In this document: positions 30,701-41,553 of the stretch, piece after piece | Layout of the letters: each line of letters begins with the position of its first letter | How positions within the stretch are numbered: the stretch's first letter is position 1 | Origin: Chrysophaeum taylorii | Lineage: Eukaryota > Sar > Pelagophyceae > Pelagomonadales > Pelagomonadaceae | Length of the DNA stretch: 64,000 nt | Assembly: GCA_029834535.1 (NCBI GenBank) | Contig: JAQMWT010000564.1 | Location: forward strand, 1-64,000 | Direction of reading: 5' to 3' | The notes under the pieces: model-generated | What the model was told of the DNA's origin: nothing | The model's database searches: none | What the model saw: the letters and a program-made list of their open reading frames with translations, nothing else | Position numbers and translations under genes: made by a program

Positions 30701-31633
30701 TAGGGTTGGCGGTGCGTGGCCGGCGAGCTTGACGACGGCGCTCTTGCTTTTTCGGATGAACCAGTGGGAGGCGGCGAGGGGATGGCCGCGACGGAGCTCG
30801 AAGCGGCCGTTGGGCGGCCGGCCGGGGCGTCGTTTGCGTCGTGCCGTCGTCGCTGTCGACGCGGAGTGCGCTGTGTGGGCGTCGTTGGCGGCGTTGTCGT
30901 CGCCGTCGGCGTCCTCGGTATCGTCCGCTGCGGTGGTCAAGAGGAGAGGGTTGTCGGCGCTCGGGTGGTTCGTCTGCTTGCGTCGTTTTTCGAGGTCGAA
31001 CATCGCGTGGAATTCGAGTGCGGTCAGATACGCGAGGCGCGCGTCGCGGTAGGCGTACGTTTCGGCGTCCGTTTTGTGGATGGGCACGTAGATGCCGGTA
31101 GCGGGGTCGCGCATCCGGTACGTCTTGGAGCATCGGAAGGTCGTTGGAAGAGGATCGTCGCCGGCGGCGGCGCGCGTGAGGGCTGTCAAAGTCGCGTCGG
31201 GGGCGACGTCGTCGGCGGTGGCGGACGCGTCGTTTTCGGCATCGGCCGCGCGTTTTTCTTCGTCGTTGTCGGGATTGGCGACGTAGGCCGCTTCGGCGGC
31301 GGCGTAGGTTTGCGCGATGGCGGCGTCGGCGGGGCGGTCGTCGTCGTCGTCGTTGTTGGCGTGGCTCGAGGCGAGTGCGGCGGCCGCGGCTTTCGCAATC
31401 AAGGCGACGCGGACGTGGTCCCAGGGCGATCGGAAGATAAACGTCTCCGAAGCGAAAGACGACGCCTGTTGGAGGAGGATCGCGGCGCAAACCGACACCG
31501 GCATTACGTCTCGGCGGCGTTCGCGAGGCGTTGCGCGAGGTGTTGCGCGAAGCGCTCCGGCGTTCCGCTGTTCGCCGCCGTCGATTTGTGGGTCCGGACG
31601 TTCTCGTAGGCGTCGACGACGAGGCTCGCGCAA
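27655..31633 (-). pseudogene. PIF1-family helicase of the large Helitron
   Basis: Walker A is LLMGAGGTGKSAVIESS (about 29617-29570), Walker B is LVIDEISFVDAALIGHVDAC (about 29335-29280), and a motif III region reads FGGIPVLLAGDNFQEPMPGG. The frame then shifts (near 29190 and 28860): the middle part continues as LDLHHRPRAGEDWYKTMVNR, and the C-terminal part as ADYKLQGRTLPRLVINLP (motif V) and YVLVSRVTTRAGLRFL (motif VI). A roughly 600-residue N-terminal extension is rich in Ala, Asp and Arg. The enzyme unwinds DNA during rolling-circle transposition. Two frameshifts, or very short introns, interrupt it. Confidence 0.8.
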
Positions 31634-33384
31634 ATCTTGATTTCGTCGCCTTCCTTGGTCATGTATTTGAGGAGGTAGACGCCGACGGCTTTACCGCTCG
31701 TGCCCACACCGACGAGATACGGCACCGCGTTGCACCCCGCGAGGCCGCTGACGACGTCGTTTGCGTCGACTTGGTAGCCGTTATTGCACAAGAAGGCGAC
31801 GTTGACGAGGGCGTCGAGAAGCGCGCGCAAGTCGCGGACGTCTTTCGGGTTCTCGAGATCGGCTTTGGCGAGCTCGTCGAGGCGCGAAGCGAGCAGTTCG
31901 TGGCCGGGCGTCTTGGCGATCTCGGATAAGTCCTGGCCGTCGGCGAGAAGCATGCGGAGAAGCGCGCGGCGGTCCGCGTCGCCCTGGGGCGTGTCGTCGA
32001 AGTTGAGCCTGCCGTGGTGGCGAGCGGAGATCGCCGCGAGGAGCGCGCACGTGGGCGCGGACGACGGCGTGTCTTCCTCGACGGCGAGATCGAGGCGGCG
32101 GCGCTTCAAATCGAAGACGAGGACGCGCGGGTCTTTGACCTCGAAACTCGGCTGGCCCCTGGTCGCGGCGGGTTTGGGGTCGATGGTCGCGCGGACGCGG
32201 CCGTCGCCTACGTCGTCGCGTTTAATGCGGTGAGGTCGCGGCGCCGCGCGTCGGCTCGGCGGTCGATGTGACGCGGCCTGGTGAGTTCGCAGATGCGGCA
32301 CGCGATGCGGAGATCGTCGTGGTCGTCGTCGTCTTCGAGGTTCTCCATGAGGACGCGGCCCTCGTCGTCGCACGGCAAGTCTTCCGTCTGGCGGAACATC
32401 GTCGAGGCGTTGTTGTGGCTGCATTTGCAATGGAGGCGACATCCAGTCTTGCCGGCGGCGCCCTTTGTGCGCGTTTGGTGGTGGTGTTTGTCGTGGTTGT
32501 TTCGGTTGGTCCGCGTGAGGAGGGCGCTCTGCTTGAAAGCTGCGGGATCGTTGGGGATGGCGGCGGCGGCATCGCGGCGTGCTGCGAGCCGTAGAGCTGT
32601 GCGCGCCTCCGAGCCCGCGTGGAGCGCGAGCGGGAGCTCGCCCGAGACGTGCTTGTCGATGGCCGCGCAGAGGGCGGCGCGAAGGTCGTCGTGCTCGACG
32701 ACGTCGGCGATAAAAGCTGGAGTTGCGCCGCCGAAGAGTTTCATGTGGGAATGCAGCGAGTCGCGCTGGTTGGTCTCGCAGACGCCGAAGGCCCCGGCGA
32801 GGCGACCGAAAACGCCCTTGGGGCGGTGGCGAATGGGGAAATCGGCCTTGTCGTTGCCAGAAGGAACGGCAAGAACGTCCTCGACGACGAGGCGGAGGAG
32901 GAAGTCGAAGAGGAGTGCGCAGGAGACGGGGTTGTGTGCAGCTCGTTCTCGGATGGCGGTTTCCGTCATGTGGGTCTCGCGAACATGCCGGTCCGAGTCT
33001 TGCGACGCGCGCACCTGCGTAACGAAGACGTCGTCGTAGTCGGGCGCGTCCGAGGAAGGCAAGCGCTGGTAGCCGCGCCAGGGAAACATGAGGCGAGCGG
33101 CGACGAGGTTGTGGACGTCGTCCGGCGCGATCGTAAAGAAGTAGGAGGCGGCGCCGTAGTGACGAAGCGTCGCGAGGAGCGTCGTCATGTCGGCACGCCG
33201 CTGGGAGCCGGACCACGGTTGCTCGGAGGAGCCGAGGTGGACGAACTTCATGACTCTCGGGACGAGGTTGGCGGAATCTTGGCTGTCGGGGTTGGCGGCC
33301 ATCGCGCGGAGCTTGTCCCAGAACGAGGGGTCGGAAACAATGGCTTGTGGCCTTCGAACTGGTCCGACTTGACGCGGCCCGCAA
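31504..33384 (-). pseudogene. Rep (HUH endonuclease) region of the large Helitron
   Basis: SYFFTIAPDDVHNLVAARLM corresponds to the first Rep motif (FFTxSPxD). QRDSLHSHMKLFGG holds the HxH metal-binding motif (about 32770-32735), where most Helitrons have RGxxHxH. VYLLKYMTKE (about 31682-31655) is the third motif with two Tyr four residues apart, the expected catalytic tyrosines. A Cys/His-rich segment (TGCRLHCKCSHN) lies between. The protein nicks and joins DNA at the element ends. The frame is long and open from about 33350 to 32208 and again to 31504, with a shift between. Confidence 0.8.
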
Positions 33385-34018
33385 AGCCGCGGTTTATTGC
33401 GTGTCTCTTGATCGAATTGGCCGCGTAAGCGAGAAAGGAAAGATCGCGAGCGAAGCGGCCATCGGCGAAGAGGACCATGTGCCGATACGTGCCTCGGGGA
33501 ATACACTTGCCGCGGGGGAGGCCGCGTCCCCGCGGGAACAAGTGGGGCCACGCGCCGATGTATAAGTCGGGCGCGGACGCGTAGTCGTCGATCGGTGTGT
33601 CCGTACGGACGAGGGAAATCGACGGAGTAGGAGCGGCCGCGGGTGCGGCCGTCGCAGGCGCGGGAGGACCGGCACCTGGTATGGTGGGCATATCTGTGAC
33701 GTCTGCGCGAATATCTTCGTTGTCTGCGGCGTCCTCGGCGGGTTGGTCGTTGTCTACGTCGGGCGGGGTTTCGACCGTTGTGGTAACCGTCTTGATGATG
33801 GACCGGGCGACAGAACCCATGGTTTCTTGCGACGCCGGGAAAACGCCGACGTGCGACATTCCGGCGAGCGAGCGTCGTCGCTGGCGCTCGGCATTTTCCG
33901 GCGTCGCGCGCACGTCGGCGTCGTCGTCGTCCTCGAAGGTGGCGACGACGATGGCCGAGTTGTCGTCTGGAGCCTCGTCGGTGTCGTCGTTTTGGTTCTG
34001 GTGGACGGGGTCGTGCAC
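33248..34018 (-). pseudogene. Helitron-like N domain
   Basis: DLYIGAWPHLFPRGRGLPRG, GTYRHMVLFADGRFARDLSF and LAYAANSIKRHAINRG match the domain that precedes Rep in Helitron RepHel proteins (FPxLFPxG...yxrxLLxyxdrRFxxdxxF). The first 130 residues are acidic and Ala/Thr-rich. It is in the same phase as the upstream frame at 34879-34106, with two adjacent TGA codons between, and shifts before Rep. Confidence 0.65.
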
Positions 34019-34105
34019 GTTCGGGAACGATGGCTTTTCCGAGGGTGGTCTTTCGAGATCGTTGTCGTAGTTGTTTAGATGGCTGCCGTTGTCGTTTTGG
34101 GCTCA

Positions 34106-34879
34106 TCACATTATCTCGTAACGTTCGCTCGTCGTGCCGGACAAGAGCAGATGCGGGGCTTCGGCCTCGAGACGCTCGTGCCAATAAAGAGCACTATCGA
34201 GGTCCGTTCCTTCGCGCGGAATGGGCACATCGCGGTCGAGATTTTCTTTTGTAGGGAAGTCCGAGGTGTCGTCGGCATCGTCCATATCGTAGTCCGTCTT
34301 CGAATCATCGTCGTCGTCGCGTGCCGACGCACGAACTTGCGCGACGTCTGTTGCCGCCGCGGCGTCCTCGGCTTGGTCGTTGTTGGCGATGTGCACGGAA
34401 TTTTCGACGACGTGGCGCTCGATAGCGTTGAGGTTGTCCGCGGTGTCCTTCGTGGTTAGTTTTTTGAACGTGGCCTCGTATTTGCGGCAAAAAGTGTTCC
34501 AGTCGAGCGACGCGCCCGCGAAGGTTTCGCTTCGAGTCTCGTGGACGTGAATTGGGCCGGGGGCGCACGCGAGAATGTTGAGCCAGTTGAAGACGACCCA
34601 AGGACGAAGAGTAAGGTCGGTCAACTGGAGCGCCTTGCGTTCTAACTCGCCGCGCTTGCCAACTTTGGGCCCGACGACGTACATCGCGATGTACTTGAGC
34701 GCGGCGAGGACCGCCGCCTCGGAGAAAGCGAGGGTCGTGTTTTTAGTAACGGCGCGCTGGCCGAAAACGATGCCGTGGCCTCGCATGCGCACGTGGCGCG
34801 ACGTTTTGGATTTCCAACGCACCACGAGCTTTGTGAGCACCACGCAGACGCGGTGCGTCGCGAGCGGGAGGGCCTCCAA
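34106..34879 (-). pseudogene. DUF6570-like region of the Helitron protein
   Basis: A 257-codon frame beginning at a PATHRVCVVLTKLV-like segment. RHVRMRGHGIVFGQRAVTKN, VLAALKYIAMYVVGPKVGKR and LQLTDLTLRPWVVFNWLNIL are typical of the segment between the N-terminal Cys cluster and the Helitron-like N domain. The second half is acidic (DDDDDSKTDYDMDDADD). The assignment to DUF6570 is from general similarity of order and motifs. Confidence 0.5.
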
Positions 34880-34899
34880 CTGTGTCGGCCAGAACCGCG

Positions 34900-36715
34900 G
34901 GAGCTGGAAGTCGAAATCGAACGTGCGCGAGCTGTCGCGTAGACGAACGTCGCGGAGCCGAAGCCGACCAAAATCGTTGCCACTGGCGATGGCGTGGACG
35001 GGGGCGTCCTAGAAGTCGTTGTAGCGGTTGTGGAGGCAGCGCGAGCACAAGTACGTGTGTTCGTCGCCGTCAGGCTTCTTAAAACGGCTTCTGGGAGGAG
35101 GTGGAGGTAACGAGGGTCGCCATCTTGGCCACGAGCATCGTAGTAGTTCTGGAAGTGAGCAGCGGAGACGAGGGCAACGTGGCAGGATGGCCCTTTTTCT
35201 TCTTTAAACACGATCTGAAATTCGCGCGCGCGACGTTGTTCGAACGCGAGGAAGGCATTCGCGACGTCGAGCGTTGCCGCGTCGTTCGGATCGAACTTGT
35301 CTTTGTCGAGTTCATCGACGCGAGAGCCGTCGGAGAACTCGAGCCATTCGAAATTGTCGTCCGGGATGTCTTTGAGCCTTAGTGTCGCGCCCCCAAAATC
35401 CGTAGGATCGCGGCGTGCGCACGCTCCGCAGACGTTGTCGTGGATTTTTTTAGAACGCGCCATCCCGCGAAGCCTCGCAGCTTCGGTTTCGTTCGCGTCG
35501 ACGTCAATAAACTCTTTGATGTCTCGGTGAGCGTCTTGTTTGCAGCGAGTGAATGCTGCTAATTTGTGTGAATTATGCGGGTCGTGGACACAGGATTCTC
35601 GTAGTGTTGCGAGGCGCATCGAATTCCTCGTAATTACTCGCGGGGCGAGACTCGTAGAAGTGCGAGAGATTCGCGGGGTCCGCCTCCAAATCACGATTGC
35701 GCGCGTTCGTACCCAACATGCGACGCCAGCGCATAGTCGCCTTTTTCCACGACGTCCACGTGCCGTCCCACGTGTCGCCGGTGACGCGCGAATACCAAAG
35801 ATGATGTTCGTGAACGTTGGCGCGCTTGAATTGAGGCGGCAAATTGTGCGGAGCGTCCTCAATTGCAATCGAGTTCGACTGAAGATCGTCCCGACGATCT
35901 TGGCAGTGCGTTGCTATTACTTCGGCGCTGTGCGAATCTCTTAGATTTTGCGACAAATAGGCGGTTTCCTCATCGTCGAGAGCGCCAAATCTTCTTGCGT
36001 CCTCCGCGACGTACTCGAGGAATTCGTCCATACGTTCGCGACGAAGACGACGCATGCGCGCACGCTGCGCTTCGCGCTCGCAGCCCAACGCCAAGATTGC
36101 AGACTCCGTAGCAGCATAAGCTTGTTTCTTTGTAGCATCGCGCACTCGTTCCTGACTTCGACGGTTGGCCTCGCGTTCCCGTTCACATTGCAAGATCGCA
36201 GCCTCGTCTCGAGCTCGTACAGCTTCCCTGCGACTCTCGCGGCATACGGCGTGGCGCAGACGATCAGCCTCGCGTTGGTCCTCGAGCACCCGCATCGCGT
36301 CCTCGTCGCCGACTTGTGCTTCTTCTAAGCGCGCATGACGCCGCTGCTGGTTGCGCAGACGATCAGCCTCGCGTTGGTCCTCGAGCGCGCGCATCGCGTC
36401 CTCGTCGCCGCCTTGTGCTTCTTCTAAGCGCTCATCACGCCGCTGCTGGTGACTACGACGATTGCCCTCGCGTTCACGCTCAAGTAGCATCGCCACATCC
36501 TCCTCTCCGGCAACCGCGGCTTGGCGACGAGCGGCGCGCTTCCACGCACGAACGGTGCGACTGTATATTTTCACGTCGCCATTCCACACCTGGGCGAGAA
36601 CAGTGGAATACCATTTTCTTTTCAAAGCATTTTGCGCGTCTTTCTTCTTCCCGCGTAAATCCGGCGGCGGGCATCGCCGAGCGGTATGCACGAAATCCGG
36701 CGTTTCGTGCACCAT
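34900..36715 (-). pseudogene. N-terminal region of the Helitron protein with 29-residue repeats
   Basis: The 380-codon frame (36715-35573) carries three tandem copies of a 29-residue charged unit (RRxxRLEEAQxGDEDAMRxL then EDQREADRLR, about 36470-36240) and then a related Arg/Glu-rich helix, a probable long coiled coil or single helix. The next part, in another phase (about 35600-34990), has a Cys motif (CGACARRDPTDFGGATLRLK) and ends with LCSRCLHNRYN. This Cys-rich layout precedes DUF6570 in many Helitrons. One or two frameshifts are needed to join it to the next segment. Confidence 0.5.
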
Positions 36716-37041
36716 GACATTCCGTGTGCGTTTCGGCTTATCTTTTCGTAATCTTTTTTTCTTGTTCCCTGCATTAGTGCGTTTTCCCTACATTACGGCT
36801 TGTTCTTCTTAATCTTCTTTCGTTTGAACTAAAAAGAAAATACGTAAGACTGACAATACACACAGACAGACAGACAGACAGACAGACGTGACGCACATTG
36901 AACTTCCCCGTTTTTGGCGATCCGTTTAGTATGCAATGTACGGATATACTGAGGTGGCAACGGCGGTTTCGCGCACGCATTAATCACCCGAAGAGCTTTG
37001 GCAAACACCGTCTCTTCGAGAGGGCTAGTTTTTCAACCAAA
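36716..37041. other. no gene; simple-repeat-bearing spacer
   Basis: AT-richer sequence with an (ACAG)n run at about 36861-36888. No coding potential stands out. It probably contains the 5' end of the large Helitron, but TC and TACTA-type ends cannot be fixed by eye. Confidence 0.4.
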
Positions 37042-37113
37042 GGATGATTCTGTTGATGGAATCAACAGCTACAAATCGAATAATCCTGTTGATGGAATCA
37101 ACAGCTACGAATC
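37042..37113 (+). repeat. tandem repeat with two short hairpins
   Basis: A unit of about 36 bp occurs twice (TCTGTTGATGGAATCAACAG and CCTGTTGATGGAATCAACAG, each followed by CTACxAATCGAATAAT). Within each unit TGTTGAT and ATCAACA can pair around GGA. A CGTC/GACC-rich run follows to about 37170. Confidence 0.8.
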
Positions 37114-37180
37114 GAATAATCCGTCCGACGACCGTCCGACCGTCCGACCGTCCGTCCGTCCGTCCGACCAGTATAGAAAA

Positions 37181-37216
37181 ATTAAATAGTCATGTTGGGT
37201 TGAAGCTTAAATTAAA
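37181..37216 (+). repeat. minisatellite unit and target site of the Mutator-like element
   Basis: A roughly 30-bp unit starting ATTAAATAGTCATG and ending GAAGCTT is present here, and a second unit can be assembled from 48017-48029 plus the inverted segment end at 49197-49170. The transposon inserted at the start of the second unit, duplicating TAAATTAAA (37208-37216 and 48014-48022). Confidence 0.7.
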
Positions 37217-37255
37217 GGGTAAATGTCTCGTCGCTGGTTCTTGAGGTCACATCAC
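37217..37255 (+). repeat. left terminal inverted repeat of the Mutator-like element
   Basis: Matches the reverse complement of 47974-48012 at 35 of 39 positions. The four differences cluster at positions 12-17. Confidence 0.85.
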
Positions 37256-37637
37256 TAACTAACTAACTAACTTCAGACCTCTCCCGAGCATGGGAGCCAG
37301 GGACCGGCAGGACCCGATCCGGAATCACAGAGGAAAATCACGCAGTTGGGGCAGAGGCGAGGGACGAGGACTCGTTGATGACGGACCGCCACTGCGTGCG
37401 GTCTTGTGCGAGGTCGTGCAAAAGCGTCGCAGGCCGCGGACGTGTTGGTCCACGAACAATCGACCTGTCCGTCGCGTTCTGCCCAACCGAGCGAACCCCA
37501 TCCCAGCGCGGACTTTCCGGGTGCTAACCGGCCAGCCGGGGAGGCGAGCAGGCACCGTCTCACCGGGACGGCCGGGGCCGCCGCAGGGAGCAAGCGTGTT
37601 AGGCGCCGTCCTCCATCGCAACCAACGGCTGGCGTGT
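37256..37637 (-). mobile_element. SINE-like retroposon, subfamily R2
   Basis: The (CTAA)n tail is at the left, followed by CTTCAGACCTCTCCCGAGCA; the head GTTGCGATGGAGGACGG ends near 37620. It shares head and tail with R1 but has a different middle of about 230 bp, the same as at 9188-9520. It is inserted right at the inner edge of the left TIR. Only a very short duplication (TGAT) can be seen. Confidence 0.75.
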
Positions 37638-37659
37638 TACCCAAAAAAGTGATCACTCG

Positions 37660-37850
37660 TACCCTAGGCGAATCGCTGGTACCCCATTTATGCTTAGGTC
37701 ACATCACCCGTACGCTAGGGACACATCACTCGTTCCCCGTCTCGCGGGCTCACAGGTACTAGTGATGTGTCCCGAACTGGTGCATAGTAACGAGTGATAT
37801 GACCCATATTAGAAAAACGGTACAAGTGATGTGAGCAAGAAGGAACAGTT
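37660..37850. repeat. left subterminal array of AGTGATGTGACC-type units
   Basis: Six or more degenerate copies in both orientations (GGTCACATCAC, ACACATCACT, AGTGATGTGTCC, GAGTGATATGACC, AAGTGATGTGAG). The same unit lines the right side at 41280-41553 and 47953-47990. They may be transposase-binding sites. Confidence 0.7.
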
Positions 37851-37994
37851 GATCGAATAGTTCAAATCAGAATTACGCCGGCAGTTTCGTATCAGTGCAC
37901 CGTTGCCAGCGGTCATGCAGACGGGGGTGAGTGAGAGACGCGCGCTTTCTGCAGGTGCCGGTCCCGCCGGATCTTGGACGGTCGGTAGACTCTC

Positions 37995-39527
37995 GTGAGG
38001 ATGTCGGCGTCTCAGGAGAGCGTCGATAACCTAATGAACATCTCGGACACATTCAGAGAATACGCAGAAGTTTTCGCGACTCAAATTGAAAGCCCAGCTT
38101 CCGACGACGACGAGGAGGATGGAGGGCCCGAGGATGCGCTGCGGGGCGGGGGCGCTGAAGGAGTCTCGGCGACGGAGCGCAAGGCGGTGCGTCGAAAGGC
38201 CAGGACCGAGGCCATCAAAGCCGAGAACGCCCGCTACGAGGGCTTGAACCAGCCGATGCCGTGAAAACTAGCGCAAATCCCGCACGACGAGAAGCTCGAT
38301 GTCGGCAAAGTGTACCCGAGTCGGGCCCACGCATAACTTCAAGCGACTGAGTTGGCTCCGAGGGACAGCAAGGTCCTGCTCGCGAATGGCCCACCGGTTC
38401 AAAGGCTCGCCTCGGGTATTAACATGAAGCCGACGAAGAACGGAAGTAGGCTTGCACTGCGCTGTGGTGGGTGCGATAGTTTATTCGTTATCATGACGCG
38501 CACGGACTGCGAGAGTTGGGTTCTCCAGTATGCCCAGGATCATGATATCAATTGCTCAAATCAACGGTCGATGACTCTCTCGTCACGCCATCCGCGGAAT
38601 GGCGGGCCTTCGAACGACCATCGAAAGCAACGCGCCTACACCGCGCAGCAGCTGCTTCCAGATATTCTATCCGCTATGCTACACGACCCCAAAAAGAAGA
38701 AGAAGCAAGAACGCAAAGCAACGCCGAGCGGATTGGTTTCCATTTTACGCGAGTTTGTTCCTCGGAAAGTAGACATCGAATTCGCGCACCGGCTGCTGAA
38801 ACACACGCGGGTTGTGATATACGGGAAGCCAGAGGATGATGTTAAGGCCATAACTCATATCGAGCAAGCATGTGCTGCTGCTGGCATCCATCTCAAATTT
38901 ATCTGCGTCAACGCAGCGAAGGCGAAGTCAATGCATCTCGAGGCCGAGAAGCTCAAATTCGGGCGGGAACAGGAGCGCCTGATGAAAGGGAGGCTGATCA
39001 AGGAGAAGGCCAAGTTTGATCCTACGACTGTTCCTCTCCAAATGTATGACGACCTGGTCGAGGACATACGATTCGTCATCGGCTACTCGGCATGCTTCCA
39101 ATTCGCATACGAGCTCCTTTCGGATTGCTCGAACGTGAGCTTCGGTGATTTCACCCACACCAAGGCGGGTTGCTTGGGCGGGATCGTCAAGCTGGCATCC
39201 TGCAAAAAGAGCACTACAATCTCTTTTTCTGGCCATTGGCTGACGAGCACGACGGCGACGAAGATGACGACGGCGACGAATATGACAACGTCGACGTGTT
39301 CACTGACGACGAAGAAGGCGATCGCGACGCTCCTCGAGATGGCCCGCCTTCTGACACCCCGGCCACTGCTGGAGACGAACCGTGGCTGGCTGCCCCATCC
39401 GCTGCTGGAGACCAACTGTGGCCACCTGTCGAGGACGAGGTGCTGTGGCCGAGGAGAAGGCTGCGAAAGCACAAGCCGCTATTTTGAAGGAACGCAAGCG
39501 AAGCTTCCGAGACGAAGAAATGTCTGA
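37995..39527 (+). pseudogene. Mutator-like transposase, N-terminal and catalytic start
   Basis: One phase runs from 37995 to 39527 with in-frame stops at 38262-38264 (TGA) and near 38333 (TAA). A zinc-finger-like LRCGGCDSLFVIM...WVLQYAQDHDINC (C-C-H-C) resembles the DNA-binding N-terminus of MULE transposases. GLVSILREFVPRKVDIEFAH and a long charged helix follow, then DLVEDIRFVIGYSACFQFAY and SNVSFGDFTHTKAGCLGGIV, where the Asp of FGDFTH is a candidate first catalytic residue. After about 39180 the phase shifts to HYNLFFWPLADEHDGDEDDD. Family assignment is by layout plus the 9-bp target duplication. Confidence 0.55.
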
Positions 39528-39789
39528 TGAGGAAGCAGCGCCGAATTTGCAGCAACCCCGCGCGTCACAGCAACCCGCCGCGGGTGTCTATGAGCCGATC
39601 TCGAAAGGCACTCGAGGTGCGACTGCCATGGCGATTGCTCGGGACTTTCAGGCTCTTTCATTCGCCCATGAGCAGGAAACCACCCAGTCGCGCTTAGAAC
39701 CAGGCCAAAAGTGCGCAGTTGCTGGGTGCTTCGTGGGACTGCCATCACAGCACACGTGTTCACGCTGCCAGCGGTTTATTCACCTATAA
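39382..39789 (+). pseudogene. transposase C-terminal region with Cys/His cluster
   Basis: The frame encodes an Ala/Lys/Glu-rich helix (AKAQAAILKERKRSFRDEEM), a Gln/Pro linker and a terminal cluster KCAVAGCFVGLPSQHTCSRC followed by QRFIHL and a stop at 39787. The C-x4-C...H-x-C-x2-C-x4-H spacing suggests a zinc finger of the kind found at transposase C-termini. Cys follows just after the stop, so the stop may be secondary. Confidence 0.4.
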
Positions 39790-40149
39790 TGCGCTGCACG
39801 CCCTCAGGGAGTTGATGAAGGCGACCAGCAAAACAACTGCTGGGAACCCAAGTGCAAGCCAATTCGCAAGCCACAGCGCGAGGTGAAACGCCACCGTGGC
39901 AAATAGCTCTTCAGAACCATGCTGCACCCGCCCGTGCCCCCCCGAGGGAAAGGCGCTGTTCATGGTAGTTTCCACTCAGACAAGCTGTGGCGTGCTATTC
40001 TTGCGCATGCAGCCCTCTTTCTTGCTCGTGCGACATGTGACGATCTTTCTTATTCTTGCGCGTGCGACTTTCTTGCGCGTGTCCACCCCATCGCTGTCCG
40101 TTGAGAAGAAATCTCTCCCCAACAACCCTTCTTCTTCCCTTGTCAATAA

Positions 40150-40457
40150 CTAACTAACTAACTAACTTCAGACCTCTCCCGAGCATGGGAGCCAGGCCGG
40201 ACCGACAGGAGCCAGTCCGGAATCACGGGCCTGTAGACGAGGAGCGCCGAAAGGTCGGTCGGCGGAGAGTGACCATCAAGCTTGTCGCCATGCGACGAGG
40301 AGATCGCGATATCACTGACAACCAACTCGTCGATAACCTTCCGTCTTCGCCCCCCGGCCATACACCGTCCCACTGCGAACGTTCCGGCTGCCAACCGGCC
40401 CGCCCGGGAGGCGAATAGGTGCCAACCTACGCCGGGAGGGCGGATGCCCTCGCAAGG
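40150..40457 (-). mobile_element. SINE-like retroposon R1, slightly 5'-truncated
   Basis: The (CTAA)n tail is on the left and the head is cut within CCTTGCGAGGGC. CAATAA flanks it at 40144-40149 and 40458-40463, a short target duplication. It lies in the non-coding right part of the Mutator-like element. Confidence 0.8.
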
Positions 40458-40463
40458 CAATAA

Positions 40464-41553
40464 CCCCTGGATTAACCTTCAAGCACCCACAAGCGCCCTC
40501 CGCCTCTTTGCAGTCGACCTTAAAACCCTCGAGTGCACCTCTTGCACCTCTTAGCAGTCGACCTATGGATCGTGCTTACGCTCATCTTCATAGATTAGCG
40601 CGCCCCGTAGGCACGTAGTTTTACATGTTAAAGCCAGGTGCAGTTCTACGTATCGTCTGTCGTGTGCCTAGGCTAGGGGAACTAACCAGTTCCCTGAATT
40701 CTAACCGACCAGATTCACACGTCGAGGCGGGATAGTTCTTTAGTTCGCTTCCCACTGCATCTCAGAATCCTCTGGAGCATGTGGCAATCCTAAAACCTCG
40801 CATGTCTACCATCACCTGCCTCAGTGCACTTGTATGCTCCCATTCACTCGCACGCATGATTCCCTTTGCTTGCCTCCGGGGAGGCCCCAATTAGCCATTC
40901 AGCCGAAGAAGGGCCTTCACCCGGAAGTTCACCGACGAAAAGCGCCGGGTGACCAGCAATGCCCCGCAGCACTGCCCCAGCCCTAACTTCGAGTATATGG
41001 AAGATGGGGTAGGAACATACTTTTATGGTTCTGGCGAATGGACCGAGCAGAGTCCCGGCGAGGGCCACGGGGCACCGGGGCAGGCCGAGGCTCCGCGTCT
41101 ATTGTCACGGCGCGGCGCAATTGCCCCGAAGAGCAGTCGAGCCTCGCCATGTGCCACAAAATGAAGTACACATCTGCTGGCACGAGCAACTCACCAGGCC
41201 CGGCGGCCGTTCGCAACATCAATTGCGTTGGTAACACAGGCGCGCACCGCCGTGGCCCGTCGGCGGGCATCAAGTTACAAGAAGTATTTGAAATAACCCG
41301 TGACGTGACCATTGCCCATGAAAAATCCTGGTCAACCTTCGGGTTACATCACTGGTTCCACCTTCGGCAAGCATGGTCACATTACTGGTTTCTAAGAACC
41401 AGTGATGTGACCGTTTTTTCGTGTCGCTCCGGAGCTCCGTCCTGGAACGAGTGATGTGACCCGAGAGGACGAGTGATGTGTCCTATTTATTATTAGGGCA
41501 AGTGATGTGGGTAAGGAGTTCCGAGAAATTAAGAGAACCAGTAGAACCGGTGA
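40464..41553. other. non-coding right part of the Mutator-like element
   Basis: No convincing frame. Two short direct repeats around CAGTCGACCT lie near 40500-40560. From about 41280 to 41553 there is the right subterminal array (GTGACGTGACC, CAGTGATGTGACC, GAGTGATGTGACC, GAGTGATGTGTCC, AAGTGATGTGGG). Confidence 0.55.

Larger units (their letters stand above)
27554..36715 (-). mobile_element. autonomous-type Helitron (Rep and PIF1 helicase), decayed
   Basis: A roughly 9-kb minus-strand coding region with the order N-terminal region, DUF6570-like region, Helitron-like N domain, Rep (HUH) nuclease and PIF1 helicase, the known RepHel layout. At least five frame changes and several stops interrupt it. 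GC content is visibly higher than the surroundings. The exact ends are not identified: similar words (GACAGACGT...GACGCA...ATTGAA) occur at 26515-26545 and 36882-36903, and an ACAG microsatellite lies near 36860. It is unrelated to the small Helitrons A, B and C. Confidence 0.75.

Noticed and set aside
30716-31609. 297-codon plus-strand frame, Gly/Val/Arg-rich
   Set aside because: Antisense shadow of the GC-rich helicase N-terminal region.
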